A stretch of DNA of 64,000 bases from Blastocladiella emersonii ATCC 22665 (GCA_025594325.1 JANHCV010000003.1:1426001-1490000), one strand, 5' to 3'; shown: positions 1 through 12,416, counted from the stretch's first letter. Translations and numbers: made by a program. The notes: generated by a model not told the origin, from the letters alone.

Positions 1-1211
1 GGGCGAGCGCGTATTTGCGCTGCGTCTCGTGCGCAAAGCGCGCCCACTCAATGTACTCGGCCGTCTCGCGGTACCGAGCCAGCGCGGCCTGCAGCGAGCG
101 CTTGTGGTCGGTCAGCAGCGCGAGCTCGTTCTCGAGCTGGACCATGGACGTCTCGAACTCGCGCATCAGGTGCTGCTGCTCGATGTCGTCCTCCTCGCGG
201 CCCGAGTTGCCGAGGATCTCGCGCTTCTTGCGGATCTGCAGCAGGCTGCTCTCGAGGTCGTCAATGTGGTTGTTCATGATGTCGAAGAGCTGGCGCTGCA
301 GCGTCTCGGTCTCCTTGATGGAGATCTCGGTGACGCGCATCGGGTCGGGCACCATGAGCTCGCGCTTCTCGGTGACCCAGATGCGCGCCGAGAGCTGGTC
401 GTCGTTCGAGTCCTTGGACGTCTTGAACACGGACAGCCGCTCGATGGTGTTGTTGGCCTGCGCGAGCGACAGCTCGACCGTCTCGCGCTCGCGCGCCGCC
501 AGGTCGAGCTTCATCTGGTACGCCTTGTTGAGCTCGTCCATCTCCATGTCCTTTTCGCCGAGCCGCCGCTCGAGCTTGGAGATGGTCTCCTTGAGCTCGG
601 CAATCGAGTCCTCGCGGTTCAGAATCTCCTGCTTGGACGCGATGATCCGCTTCTGCAGCAGCGAGATGTCGCGCTCGCGCACCTTGACCTTGTGCTGCAG
701 GTCGGCCAGCGTCTCGCGGCTCTCGGTCAGCTCCTCCTTGCGCATGTCACCGAGCCGCGTCACCAGCACGAACCACGGGATCTTGTCGAGCGATGTCACC
801 TTGTCGACGGCCGACGAGATGTGTGGCGAAAGTGTCAGCTGGTTTGAGAAGATGGCCGTCTCGAGCTCCTGCCGGATCGTGTCCATCATGGGCCCGAGCG
901 TTGGCGCAAACGACGGCACGGTCGCTACACCGCGTGCGGGTCAGTGGGAAGACGTAGTGATGGTGCGGGTACCCTGCTGTACCCAAAACTTCAAAGCACG
1001 CGCGGACGCGTGACTCGTTGGGCGCGTCGGGTGCTCGACTCAGTTTTTCTCGTAGGTCGATCTCGAGGCCGAGCACTAGACGGCATTATGGTCATAAATC
1101 AGCTCGATTGCATGTATCTCGCGGTGAAAGGGTGGACTCACCCGAGCGGGTCGGCAGCCGGGCGCCGGTCCCCATGGCTGCCGATATTCCATTTGCATTC
1201 GCTGATGGCAT
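1..1211 (-). CDS. Coiled-coil protein with TSNAXIP1_N-like N-terminus (3' end beyond window)
   Basis: Runs off the left edge, so only about the first 362 residues are seen. I start it at ATG 1209-1211. Two introns restore one frame: 1076-1141 (GTGAGT...CTAG) and 925-982 (GTACAG...GTAG). The spliced N-terminus contains FEVLATVPSFAPTLGPMM followed by a helix, which resembles the TSNAXIP1_N pattern (phe-gly-pro then a long helix). The rest is a heptad-rich coiled coil full of Glu, Lys, Gln and Leu from about residue 110 on. TSNAXIP1-type proteins are associated with cilia, flagella and sperm, so a role in the zoospore flagellum is an inference. It diverges from SMC1 across a 314-bp shared promoter. 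The frame and coiled coil are clear; the family name is tentative. Confidence 0.7.
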
Positions 1212-1525
1212 GGTTTTTGGTTTTGCTGGTTGGCTCTCTAGACAAGCACTCGGCTAAGGTTGGGATTGTCTCGCGGCCGGCCGACGCGTCCCGCACGACG
1301 CGTCGCGAAAGCAGGTGAGGTCACACGGGTGAACGCCGCTCCTCGCTTCCTCGTGTGAGTCGGTCGCTGAACGAGAAGTGCGTTCTCGAGCCCAAGTCCC
1401 GCTGCACCCCCACACTCCATGTAAACGGCGGATCGGCGCACTCCATTACTTTGCGCAAACAGAGACCACGCATCGACGCTATACATACACACGCGCGAAA
1501 CCCACCCGCCCCTGTACACGACACG
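1212..1525. promoter_or_regulatory. Shared divergent promoter region, coiled-coil gene and SMC1
   Basis: A 314-bp gap between two diverging start codons, so it must hold both promoters. A weak A/T stretch (CTATACATACA) near 1479-1489 lies about 40 nt before the SMC1 ATG. I see no coding signal here. Confidence 0.4.
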
Positions 1526-4500
1526 ATGGGTCGCCTCGTCCAGCTCGAGGTCGAGAACTTCAAGTCGTACCGCGGCCGCCATGTCATTGGCCCCTTCAAG
1601 GACCTGACGGCCGTCATCGGGCCCAACGGCTCGGGTGCGTTGCATACTCCTTCGCCGCATTGAGCGCATTTGCGGACCTTGTCTGACGCGACGCACCGGC
1701 CTCCCGCGAGTCTAGGCAAGTCCAACCTCATGGACGCCATCTCGTTCGTGCTCGGCGTGCAGTCGTCGCACCTGCGCTCGACCAACCTCAAGGAGCTCAT
1801 CTACCGCGGGCGCGCGCGGCTCGACGGGGACGGCGCCGAGATCCCGGGCACGTCCGAGTCGGCGACCTCGGCGTCCGTGTCGGCCATGTACGAGGACGAC
1901 GAAGGGAACCAGGTCCGCTTCACGCGCACCATCTCGGGCAGCGGCACCTCCGACTACCGCGTCAACGGCACTCTGACCAAGCGCGAGCCGTACGTGGCGT
2001 ACCTCGAGCGCGAGAACATCCTCGTCAAGGCGCGCAACTTCCTCGTGTTCCAGGGCGACGTCGAGGCCGTCGCCGCGCAGAGCCCGCGCGACCTCGCCCG
2101 CCTCATCGAGCAGGTCTCGGGCTCGCTCGAGCTCAAGGCCCAGTACGACACCCTCAAGGACCAGATGGACCGCGCCATGGAGAACTCGACCCTCGTCTTC
2201 CAGAAGAAGCGCGGCATGCACGCCGAGCTCAAGCAGTACAAGGAGCAAAAGGACGAGGCCGACCGCTTCGACGCCCTCGAGCTCGAGCAGGCCCAGCTCG
2301 TCCTCCAGCAGGCCCTGTGCCGCCTGTACCACATCGAGCAGAAGCTCGCCACGTCCCAGCTCGAGCTCGCCCAGGACGAGGAGAAGCACGCCACCTCCGC
2401 CCAGCTGCGCGCCGACATCGAGCAGAGCCTGCAGGCCGCCAAGCAGGAGGTGGCCACCGCCCAGCGGGACGTGACCCGCCAGGAGCGCCGCGTCGCGCAA
2501 AAGGACCGCGCGCGCGCCGAGAAGGGTCCCGTCCTCGTCCAGCTGAACCAGACCAAGGCCCACGCCGCCGCCAAGGTCGAGAAGCTCGAGGCGCAGATCG
2601 CGAACGTCACCCGCGACAGCGACCGCCACGCCGCGACGCTCGCCGACCTCGAGCAGCAGCTCGCGACCGTCGACCGCGCCCGCGCCAACCTCGACCGCCG
2701 CATCGGCGCCGCCCGCACCCAGCGCGCCGCGCTCGAGGCGCACCTCGACGAGTACCACCGCACCCAGTCGGCCTTCCTCGTCGCCGCCGCCAACAAGCAG
2801 CAGCAGCTCGACTCGCTCGTCCTCGGCACCAAGTCGCGCGCCGACCGCGCCGCGCACGCCCAGGCCACGCTCGAGACCACCGACCGCAAGCTCGCCGCCG
2901 TCGACCAGGAGCGCTCCGCCGCCACCGAGAAGCTCGAGCGCGCCCGCGAGGCGCACGCGGTCGCGGCGCAGGGCCTCCGCGACGTGCAGCAGGAGCTCGC
3001 CCAGGTCGAGTCGCGCGAGGCCAACCTGCGCGCCCAGGAGCAGTCGCTCAACGAAAAGTACGTGCAGCTCACGGCCAAGGTCATGGAGTACAAGCAGGAC
3101 AAGCGGCAGTCCAAGCGCGAGGAGAACAACGCCAAGCTCGTCGGCGAGCTCCAGGCCATGTTCCCGGGAGTCCGCGGTCGGCTTCGCACGCTGTGCCGCA
3201 CGACGCAGTCCAAGTACGACACGGCGTACCACCTGATCCTCGGGCGCAACCTCGACGCCATCGTCACCGACACCCAGGCGACCGCCATCCAGTGCATCAA
3301 GCACATGCGCGAGCAGCGCATGGGCCACGCGCAGTTCCTCCCGCTGCAGGACCTCGTGACCAAGGAGATCCCGCAGTCGCTGCGCACCTTCGCCCACGCG
3401 CGGCCCGCCATCGACGTGCTCCAGTACGAAAAGGATATCGAGCCCGCGGTCCGGTACGCGTGCAGCACCACGCTCGTGTGCGAGACGCTCGCCGTGGCCA
3501 AGCACATCTGCTACGAGCGCGACACGCGCGTTAAGGCCGTGACGCTCGACGGCATTACCATCCACAAGTCGGGCGCCATGTCCGGGTCCGCGTCGTCGGC
3601 CAACGCGGCCAGCGCCACGTCGGCGTGGCAGGCGCAGGACTTTGAGCGCGCCGAGGACGCCCGCAACAAGGTCATCGCCGAGCTGAACCTGCTCTCCAAG
3701 GAGCGCCGCAAGTACATGGACCGCGACGAGCTCCGCGCGCAGCTCACCACGCGCCAGGGCCAGGTCGAGTTCGTCGCCAACATGGTCGCCGGGCTCGAGG
3801 CCAAGGTCGCGGCGCTCACCGACGAGCACCGCGCGCTCACGCAGACGCGCACCACGGCGGCGGCTACCCTCGAGTCGCTCGCCGAGGACATGCAGGACGC
3901 GCACATCGAGGACCTCAAGGACGAGCTCGCCGACATCAAGCGGTCCACGTTCGCGGCGTTCTGCGCGGCTGCGGGCGTCGAGTCGGTCGACGAGTACGAG
4001 CGCGTCGTGCTGCAGACGGTCGCGGACGAGGCGCGCGAGCAGCAGGCGCTCGACGCGCAGCGCGCCACGGTCGAGACCACGCTCGCGTACGAGCGCGAGC
4101 AGCGCGCGTCGCTCGATCGCCGCATCGCGCAGCTGCGCACGTCGCAGGCGACCGAGCAGGCCACGGTCGCGGACCTCGCGGCCAAGGTCGCGGACGTCGA
4201 GGCCGTCATCAACGCGGCGCAGGCCGAGCTCGACGAACTCAACGCCGAGCTGCGCGAGCTCCAGGCCGTGCACCAGGCCAAGGTCGCCGCGGCCAACCTG
4301 CGCAAGCGCCAGCTGCGCGAGACGATCGGTATCATGGAGGGGCTTGAGCGGACGATGATGGAGGCGCGCGGCGAGATCACCAAGCTGCACCACCAGCGGT
4401 TTGCGCAGCTGCGGCGCGCGCGCGTCGAGAACATCCCGATCCGGCTCGCGGCCGGGTCCATGGCCGACCTGCGGCCCGAGGCGAGCGTCGAGGAGTCGCA

Positions 4501-5278
4501 GGACGTCAGCCAGGGGATCGAGATCGACTACTCGGGGCTCAGCGACGAGTACAAGGATCTGGGCGACGCCGCGGCGGCCGACCAGCAGTTCAATGAGCGG
4601 CTCGCGCAGATGGCCGACGACCTCGACCGCATGGCGCCCAACCGCCGTGTGCTCGACAAGATGGCGGGCGTCACGACCAAGGCCAAGCAGACGGACCGCG
4701 AGTTTGACCGCGCCCGCCGCGACGCGCGGTCGGCCAAGGACGAGTTCGAGGCGGTGCACGCGGAGCGGTACTCGCTATTCATGGCCGCCTTCAACCACAT
4801 CTCCGGGTGCATCAACCAGGTGTACAAGGAGCTCACCATGTCGCGCAACTTCCCGGTCGGCGGGACCGCGTACCTGTCGCTCGAGTCGGAGGAGGACCCG
4901 TTCTCGTCGGGCATCAAGTACCACGCGATGCCGCCCATGAAGCGGTTCCGCGACATGGAGCAGCTGTCGGGCGGCGAGAAGACGGTCGCCGCGCTCGCGC
5001 TCCTGTTCGCCATCAACTCGTTCCGCCCCGCGCCCTTCTTTGTGCTTGACGAGGTGGACGCGGCGCTCGACAACGCCAACGTGGCCAAGGTCGCCCGGTA
5101 CGTGACGCAGGCCCGCGCCCGCGACCCCGTGTCTGGCCGCCCCGCGGTTCAATTCATCGTCATCTCGCTCAAGAACACCTTCTACGAGCGCGCCGAGGCC
5201 CTCGTCGGCGTGTACCGCGACAACGAGGATAACTCGTCGAGCTCCATGACGCTGGACCTCGAGCAGTACGAGGCGTGA
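1526..5278 (+). CDS. SMC1: Cohesin subunit SMC1
   Basis: Structural-maintenance-of-chromosomes ATPase that pairs with SMC3 in the cohesin ring, holding sister chromatids together. Exon 1 (1526-1634) and exon 2 (1716-5278) join across an 81-nt intron to give 1223 aa, the usual SMC1 length. The intron splits the Walker A motif; splicing gives GPNGSGKS at residues 32-39. The N-terminal start [17 protein letters not shown] is typical of SMC1 rather than SMC2-4. Two long coiled-coil arms flank a hinge at roughly residues 500-660. The C-terminal head has signature LSGGEKT and Walker [14 protein letters not shown]. All key ATPase motifs are present, so it looks functional. Confidence 0.96.
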
Positions 5279-6171
5279 TGAGGGGGGTGTGCGTGATGCG
5301 ATTTTGGGATGGGATCGAGATTGTATAAACGTGGTTATTTATCCTCATCATCATTCTCCGAGAAACTATAGTGAGAAACTGCGGGTTATTCGTCTCGGAC
5401 GAGCGGGGCGCTTGTGGAAGCGGAGGAGGAGCGAAAAGTGGTCGCCGAGACATCACGTGCGTGTGAGCGACGCGTGCGAGGGCGGCTCGTTGCTGTTCGC
5501 CTGCTCTCCACAAGGTCTGAGGAAGTAGTTTGGGTCCTCAAACTTGGTGCAACGTAGACAGTAGCATAAGCGTATGTGCGGCTTGAATCAGAGTGAGCAG
5601 CGCGAATGAGCACCTCGCGCTCGCAGCCTTGCTTGCAGCGGCATCTTTCTCGTCGTTCGTGCGGGCTCCACAGCTTACATCATCTCGTACATGCGCAGAA
5701 AAATCAATGGTTGCTCTCAGCGTCCCTTGAATAGCTCAATGCTCGGCACACGCACGAACTCGTACAACCAGGTCGCCGAGATACTCGAGCTTTTCTCACT
5801 AGTCACTCATCAACGTTTTGCGTGAACGTTGAAGGTCTGCATACCGGGCTCAGCGTGGAAGATCGCGGGGCTGAACGAGCAAGAACACGATCAAAGCAAT
5901 CACGACAAGCACGATTTGCTCCTCACCTCGCTCAAGCGCGAACTCAGTTGCTCAACATCGTCAGAACTTCGTTTGCTCGCCATGGAGCACGCTTAGGAGA
6001 ACGATCAGTGAGGATGAAAAAAAGATAGATGATATGGTGGGGCGCGCAAAGACTGCAAGGTCGCGAGGAGAAAAAGAGGAACAAAAGATCTGTACAAAGG
6101 GGGGGAGGTCGGCGAGCGCGGCCGCGCGGACACGGTCGTCGATCACCGATCATCGTCGAGCAACGCGGGAC
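5279..6171. other. Intergenic region, no gene seen
   Basis: About 890 bp between the 3' ends of SMC1 and the Gln-rich gene (convergent). It is less GC-rich than its surroundings and should contain both 3' UTRs. No open frame here shows the G/C third-position bias of the neighbouring genes. Confidence 0.5.
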
Positions 6172-6879
6172 TTAAACGAGCTGGAACTGCGACTGCGACT
6201 GGAACTGCGAGGCGTCGATGCCGTGGCCGTGCGCGCCCGAGAGGTCCTGGAACTGCGACTGCGACTGGGCCTGCACCGCGTCGCCGTGGCCAAAGTTGCC
6301 CTGGAACTGCGACTGCGACTGGGCCTGCAGCGCGTCGCCGTGGCCGTGGCCGGCGTTCCACTGCGACTGAGCCTGCGACTGCTGCTGGAACGCGTCGCCG
6401 CCGTGGCCGTGACCGTGACCAACGTCCCACTGCGACTGCTGCTGCGCCTGCGACTGGAAGCCGCCATCGCCCGCCTGGAACTGCGACTGCGACTGCTGCT
6501 GGAAGGCGTCGTCAACCGTGTGGTGGCCGCTGCCCCAGTTGCTCTGCGCCTGCGACTGGAACTGCGACTGCGCGCCATGGTCACCGCCAAACTGGTTCTG
6601 CGCCTGCGACTGGAACTGCGACTGCGCGCCATGGTCACCGCCAAACTGGTTCTGCGCCTGCGACTGGAACTGCGACTGCGCGCCATGGTCACCGCCAAAC
6701 TGGGTCTGGGCCTGTGACTGGAACTGCGACTGGGCGCCGTGGTCGCCAAACTGTTGCTGTGCCTGCCACTGCGACTGCGACTGCGCGCCGCCGTTGCCGG
6801 CGGAGAACTGGGCCTGCGACTGGGCCTGGGTCTGCACGGCCGGGATCGAGATCGGGGCGAAAGCGGCGGTGGCACTCAT
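6172..6879 (-). CDS. Gln-rich tandem-repeat protein (prion-like composition)
   Basis: A single-exon 235-aa protein starting at ATG 6877-6879. The first 14 residues are ordinary; the rest is almost only Gln, Ser, Ala, Phe, Gly, His and Asp. The core unit QSQFQSQAQNQFGGDHGA (18 residues, 54 bp) occurs four times near residues 55-130. Adjacent copies are nearly identical at the DNA level (about 6550-6720). Further decayed units with GHGHGHG and QFQSQ patches follow. There is no signal peptide or membrane segment. The composition resembles prion-like or condensate-forming proteins, and no known family is recognised. A TATA-like TATTTAAA lies about 100 nt upstream and the 5' leader is CA-rich, so expression is plausible. 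Function unknown. Confidence 0.75.
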   Translation of the reverse strand: MSATAAFAPISIPAVQTQAQSQAQFSAGNGGAQSQSQWQAQQQFGDHGAQSQFQSQAQTQFGGDHGAQSQFQSQAQNQFGGDHGAQSQFQSQAQNQFGGDHGAQSQFQSQAQSNWGSGHHTVDDAFQQQSQSQFQAGDGGFQSQAQQQSQWDVGHGHGHGGDAFQQQSQAQSQWNAGHGHGDALQAQSQSQFQGNFGHGDAVQAQSQSQFQDLSGAHGHGIDASQFQSQSQFQLV

Positions 6880-6973
6880 GGTGGTGGTTGATGCGTGGGG
6901 TGGATGGTGGTGGTGGTGTTGATGCGTGTGCAAGGGTGACGAGCAAGAGCTGAGGCGGCGGGGGCGCGGCCGC

Positions 6974-6981
6974 TTTAAATA
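6974..6981 (-). promoter_or_regulatory. TATA box of Gln-rich gene
   Basis: TATTTAAA read on the minus strand, 95 nt upstream of the ATG at 6879, inside an otherwise very GC-rich stretch. Confidence 0.5.
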
Positions 6982-7903
6982 CCCGCGGGCGAGACCCCGC
7001 TGGCCCGCCAAAGCAACGCGCACACATCAAGGCGAGACAGCCTAGCCGCCTAACGCTTGTTCCCGCCAACGCGTTGGCCACGTCGAGGCGAGCCGCTGCG
7101 CCCGAAGCGGTCCGCTTCCCTCCGCTGGCCGCTGCCTCGCTGCGGCGCACCGCTCGCCTTCCCATCCGGGCCCCGCGCCGCTGCTTGCACGCGAAATTGC
7201 GTGAGACCACCCTCGCGCTCGCGTGCGCGATCAGCTCGGCGCACACGCTTCGCGTTGGAGCAGCGCCGACAGCGTCAACACGGCGCACCGCAGCGACGGC
7301 AAGCGGGCGGGAGACGCGTTGCACCGGGCCTCCACTTTGACACCTCGAGGGCGACCGCACGCCGCAGTTGGTGAGCCGCTCCTGCATGGGCGTCTCCCAC
7401 GGTGCAGCGGATCGCTGCTGCGGTCGGCCGAGACAGGAGAGTCGCTCACGACCGCGTCGCGCCCGCGCGTGTGAGTCGGGTGCTCGCGGCGTGTTGCGTG
7501 CGCGGGCCGCTCCCACGCGCGTTCGTGTTGCGCCTTGGCGCTGCGACATGGTGCAAGAAGTCGCATTCGTTCATCATGATGGCATCGGCTTCCATGGCTG
7601 TGTGATTTGGAGAAGGTCTCACACACGCGAGTGGGATCCTTGGCGACTCGCGGCGACCGGCTTGACCCGTCTCGCCACCATGTCGCAACGTGGCCTTCCG
7701 CAACAGGACTCATGCTCCGTCACACTCAGTGGCGCGTGAGTTTGTCGGAGGAATCCATCCGCACGGGGCGGGTTGGGTTCTCTGAGACATCAGGCACGAC
7801 GTGAAGCTCACCGCAGCGTGACTGCCACGTCCGCGTTGCGCCACACCGCGAAGAACATGCGTTTTGAGTCAAAATTGTCTATCGATTATACTGACCACGC
7901 GGG
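6982..7903. other. Intergenic region, no gene seen
   Basis: About 920 bp between the Gln-rich gene promoter and the stop of the kinase gene, both on the minus strand. Open frames on either strand lack the G/C third-position bias of real genes here. It likely holds the kinase 3' UTR and distal promoter sequence. Confidence 0.45.
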
Positions 7904-10900
7904 TCACGACGAGCCGACCTGCGAGTCCATGGGCGGTCCCCACCGCAGCTTCTGTACAATGGCGGTATCCTTGCCCTTGAGGGCGCCGACTGAGACGAGC
8001 CCCGCGTACGACGTGTACCCGCACAGCGTCATGGCGCCGGACGCCGTAGCGGGCGCGACCACGGGCTGCGCGCGGACCATGGCGTCGCGCTTCACGTCCC
8101 ACAGGAACATCATTCCGTGCGAGCTCCACGCGAGCTCGGGCTTGGCCTCATCGCCGCGCTGCAGGATCGCGCCCGGGTTGCTCGGGTTCTTGGCGTCGAA
8201 CATGGACGGGCTGTTGGGCGTCGTGCTGAGCGGCGAGCTGAGCTGCGCGAGCGACGACGGCATGCGCCGGAGCAGGCTCGATGCGACCGACGTGGACCCG
8301 TCGGCGGGGCTCGGCGGGTCGCACGTCCCGACCATCGTGTCGAGGCATAGCATACGCTCGAGGCGGCTCCCGCCGTCAGCACCTGCGCCCGCGTCCCACA
8401 TGGCGTGCAGCGCGACGCCGCACACGCGGCGCTTGGTCCCCACGCCGTCGATGCCGTGCGACGGCAGGTCGCCGCCGTCGTGCATGCTGGGCAGCATCGG
8501 CGTGGTGAGCCGCGGGAGGCGCGCCTTGAGCGGCTCCCACTGCAGCGCGCGCAGGTCGTACACCTCGGCCGTCTCGAAGAAGGTGTCGACGGGCGCGTCG
8601 AGGTGGAACTTGAGGACGCACGCGGTGGCCGCATCGTAGACGAGGTGCGGGCGGTGCTTCTTGGACACGGGCACGCTCCATTTCGGCTGGCGCATCCACT
8701 CCTGGGTGCGCGGGTCGAGCCGTGCGAACCGCCGCCGGCTGTCGCCGCCGCCACCCACAAACAGCGTGCCGCCGCCGTGGATCACGCAAATGTCGTTCCA
8801 CCCGGACGCGTACAGCTGCGGCGCCGACACGAGCCGCATGGTGCCAAGGTCGAGCCGCGTCACCGAGTGCCGCTTGACGCGCCCGCCGCCCACCAGGTAC
8901 ACGGACTGCTCGCGCGGCAGGAACCCCATGTCGAACGTCCGCGGCGTGTCCCACCCGGCAAACAGGTCGTACACGTCCAGCGACACGTCCGCCGCCTGCC
9001 GCACCTGCTCGGCGCCGTCCGTGCGCCGTACCGCGGCCCCCGGCTTGAGCGCAATGGGTTTCTCAAACTCGCCGCTGGGGAGCGACAGGTAGTGGATCGT
9101 CGCGTCGCGCCCCGCCACGAAGATCGGGTGGTGCTCGCCCTCATCCATGGCGTGCGCGACGACGGGTACCGGCAGGATCGCGCGGCCCGGGTGTTCGACG
9201 CGGTCGAGGTCCACCGAGCGGCACGTGTACAGCGGCACGAACCCTTCCTGGCTCGCGCCCGCCTCGTCCTGGCACGACGCCCAGATGAACCCGCGCTCGT
9301 AGATCCCCGCCGGCGTCGGCAGCGGGTACACGGGCGTCTCGCCGTCGGGCACGTCGAGGAACCGCGCGCCCAGCTCCACGGGACGCACGCTCACCGAAAT
9401 CACCGTGCCCTCGGGCGGGAACAGCAGCGGCGAGCCGACGCCGAGCAGCTCGAGAGGGAGCGCGTTTTCGGCGGCAGCGTCGGGTGTTGCGGGCGGCTGT
9501 GATGCCGGTGGAGATGATGGCGGCGGCGAGATGGGTGCTGTTGGAGACGGTGGTGCTGCACGCGGCGTTGGTGGCGCGCTCGGGATCGGGATCGGGTGCA
9601 TGACAGGTAGTGGCGGGAGCGGCGGTGCCGGCGCGAGCGGGAACATGGGCCCGGGCGGCGGGTACAGCGTGCCCGACGGCGACGAGGAGAGGGGAGGCGG
9701 CGTCGGCATGGGCATCGGCATCATCGGGACCATGGGCATTGGCATCGGCATCGACGTGGGGAAGCCCGACGGCGAAGGGAAACCGGTTGGTGAAGGGAGT
9801 CCCGACGGCGACGGCATGTCGCGCGGACCGTCGTACGGGGCTCGAATCGCGTCGCGGATGGAGCGGGCCTGCGAAGCCTGGCTCATGGCGCGGCGCAGCG
9901 CGCGCTTCTCGCGGTCGAAGCTGGACAATGGCGGCGACGACGAATCCTCGACGCCGGCTCGCTGCAGGATGGCGCTGGGCGGGATCGAGCGGTGGCGGGC
10001 GAGTGCCGCCGCCCCGACCTCGCGGCTGCGGCCGCGCTCGCCACCGTCGTCGTCGTACTCGTCTTCCGAGTCGTACGAGCCGTTTGACGACGAGCGGCCG
10101 AGGCTGGACAGCGAGTCGACGGCCGAGTCGTGCTTGGACGACAGCTTGCGCACGAGGGTACTGCTCGGGCTGCCCTGCACGGCGGCGCCGCCGCCGCCCA
10201 TCGACCCGACGGCGACGGGGTCGTTGCGCGACATGACGTCGAGCCGGCGGGCGACCTCCTCGAACCCGGGCCGCACCGACGCGTCCTGGGCCCAGCAGTC
10301 GCGGATGAGCGCGGCAAACTCGGGCGGCGTGTCGTCGGGGATCTCGGGCCGCGCGCCCTCGAGGATCGACATGCGCACAATGAGCGGGTCCTCGCCGTCG
10401 AACGGGTACTCGCGCGACGCCACCTCGTACAGCATCATGCCGAACGAGTACACGTCGCACGCCTCGGTGAACCGGCCGCCCGCGCGCAGCCGCTCGGGCG
10501 CCGTCCATGCCAGCGTCATGTACTGCTTCCGCGCGTCGGTCGGCTCGGTTCCCGAGCGCGTGGCGGTCGCGGACGCCGTGGTGAGCAAGCTGGTGCGCGA
10601 CTTGGCAAGCCCAAAGTCGGACACCTTGGCGTGCAGGTACTCGTCGAGCAGGACGTTGAGCGACTTGAGGTCGCGGTGCTGCACGTTGTTGGCGTAGAGC
10701 AGCTGCATGCCGCGCGCCGCCTCGAGCGCGATGCGGTACCGCAGTGGCCATGGCAGCTCGACGTCGTCGTCGCGCAGGACCTCGGACAGGTTGCCGCGCG
10801 CCATGTGCTCAAGGACGATGCAGTAGCGGCCGTGCTCGGTGCAGATGCCGTAGAGGCGCGGGATGTAGCGCGACGTGATGCTGCGCAGGACGTCGACCTC

Positions 10901-11731
10901 GCACTTGAAGTCCTTAAGGGCCGCGGGACCGAGCCGCTGCACGTCGAGCACCTTGATGGCGACCTGCTCGCCCTGGTACGTGCCGCGGTACACGACGCCG
11001 AACCCGCCGCGGCCAATCTCCTCCTCGAAGATGAGCTTCCAGTACGGGATCTCGAGGTGCTGGAACCGGTCGCCCGCGAGCGGCTGCGGCGCGACCACGA
11101 CGGTGCGCAGGTAGTCCTTGAGTGAGTCGACCGTCTTCTTGGCCAGGTCCTCCTGGTGCACGTAGATGCCGTTGAGCAGCGCGAGCTCCTCGGTGTGCAT
11201 GGCGACGATCGAGTCGAGGATCTCGCGGATGTGCGCGGCGTCGGCCTACGTTGTGGAAAATCGTCAGCCACGGGCCGCGCGTCGGACAGGTCGCAGGTAT
11301 CGCACCTCCTCAGCGAGCTTGTCGTCGTCGGGGTTGAAGAGCGAGGCGACGTTGATCTGGACGTCGAGCATCTGCATGACGTGGGACAGGCGGTCGTTGA
11401 TCTCGTTGAAGGCGGAGCGGAACGAGCCGAGGGTGAGGAGACGCTGGTGCCACTTGGTCTTGCTGGAAAACGACTCGACGAGGGCCTGGGCCTGGTCGAC
11501 GAGCGAAGCGAGGTCCGCCAGCGTGTCCTCGACGCGGGCGACCTTGGCGAGCTCGCCCGCGCGCGCCAGCTCGTCCAGCATCTCGGCGAGCTGCACGACG
11601 CGGCGCGCCAGCAGCTGGCACTGCTCGTTGTTGACCTTGACCGAGTGCGCGATCCCTTGCAGCCCGGCAGCGCTCGCCACCAGGCCCGTGATGATCTTGG
11701 CGCTCACCGTGAGGACGACGAGGTCCACCAT
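7904..11731 (-). CDS. TKL kinase with MLKL-type four-helix N-terminus and kelch-like C-terminus
   Basis: Two exons (11306-11731 and 7904-11245, 60-nt phase-0 intron) give 1255 aa. Residues 1-190 form a helical bundle with NNEQCQLLARRV and SAFNEINDRL, matching the MLKL_NTD/HeLo-like four-helix pattern. A tyrosine-kinase-like domain follows at about 211-480. Its catalytic residues are intact: glycine loop GRGGFG (220-225), Lys240, Glu258, HRDLKSLN (332-339) and DFG (352-354). About 480-740 is a Ser/Pro/Met-rich disordered linker. The last 400 residues hold repeated beta-strand units such as YLVGGGRVKRHS and LFVGGGGD that look kelch-like. In animals and plants the MLKL bundle permeabilises membranes when released by the kinase module. 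A similar death or signalling role here is inference. Start and splice are firm; the propeller call is softer. Confidence 0.85.
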
Positions 11732-12327
11732 GGCGAAACGTGGGGTGGACGGGCTATGGGTGTTGATGCGTCTAGTGTGTGCGTTGCAGGGGGTCTATGT
11801 AGTTGTTTTGTTGCTGGGGAGCGGGGAGAGAGGAGAGGCGGGCGAAGGCGGCGAGGGCGCTCGAGGCGGCGGTGGCGCACCGTGGAACCCTTCGAGAAGG
11901 CACCCCACTCGACCCAGGCAGCCGCCTCGCGGTGCGTTCACCGCCTGATCCGCGACCTCGTGGCATGGAATCGACTATGTTTGGATTGAGGCGCCGACAC
12001 GGAGCATGGTCCTTGAAGTCGCGTGCCGCGCGTTCGCCATCAGCGTCCTGATCAAACCACATTGAATCGCCGTTGCGAGACCAAAGAGCAAGGAGCATCG
12101 CGTCGGACTCAACGAGGTTGATCCAGGCAGCCTCACGGGCCGTGTCCGTGGTGGTCGGCCGCTGAAAGCGGAGGGACTCGGAAGCTTTCGCAGCCTTCGC
12201 GCACCGAAACTTGGCGAGTTGATCACCGCGTGATGTGCTGCGGCTAGCCGTGGATCGGCGGCTGGCAAGCCTGCCCACGGCGCGCACGAAGCAAGGACGA
12301 AAACCGAGGGTGAGCCGTGGACCCGAA
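11732..12327. other. Upstream region of the kinase gene, no gene seen
   Basis: About 600 bp between the kinase start and the MITE. It should contain the kinase promoter. No open frame has convincing codon bias. Confidence 0.45.
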
Positions 12328-12329
12328 TA

Positions 12330-12416
12330 GCGATGTTGAGCACCCGGCGGCGCATTTTCACGAGCGGCATTCTCACGAATGTGGCGCACCGCAGTTCCCG
12401 TTCCGAGCAAGCGAGC
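12330..12416 (+). repeat. Left terminal inverted repeat of the MITE
   Basis: 87 bp, three mismatches from the right copy at 13006-13092. Confidence 0.85.

Noticed and set aside
1712-4759. 1015-codon open frame antisense to SMC1
   Set aside because: Leu/Arg/Val-rich shadow produced by GC-rich codons of the real gene on the other strand; no domains.
8405-9502. Open frames on the plus strand across the kinase gene
   Set aside because: Shadows of the kinase frame, which has all kinase motifs.
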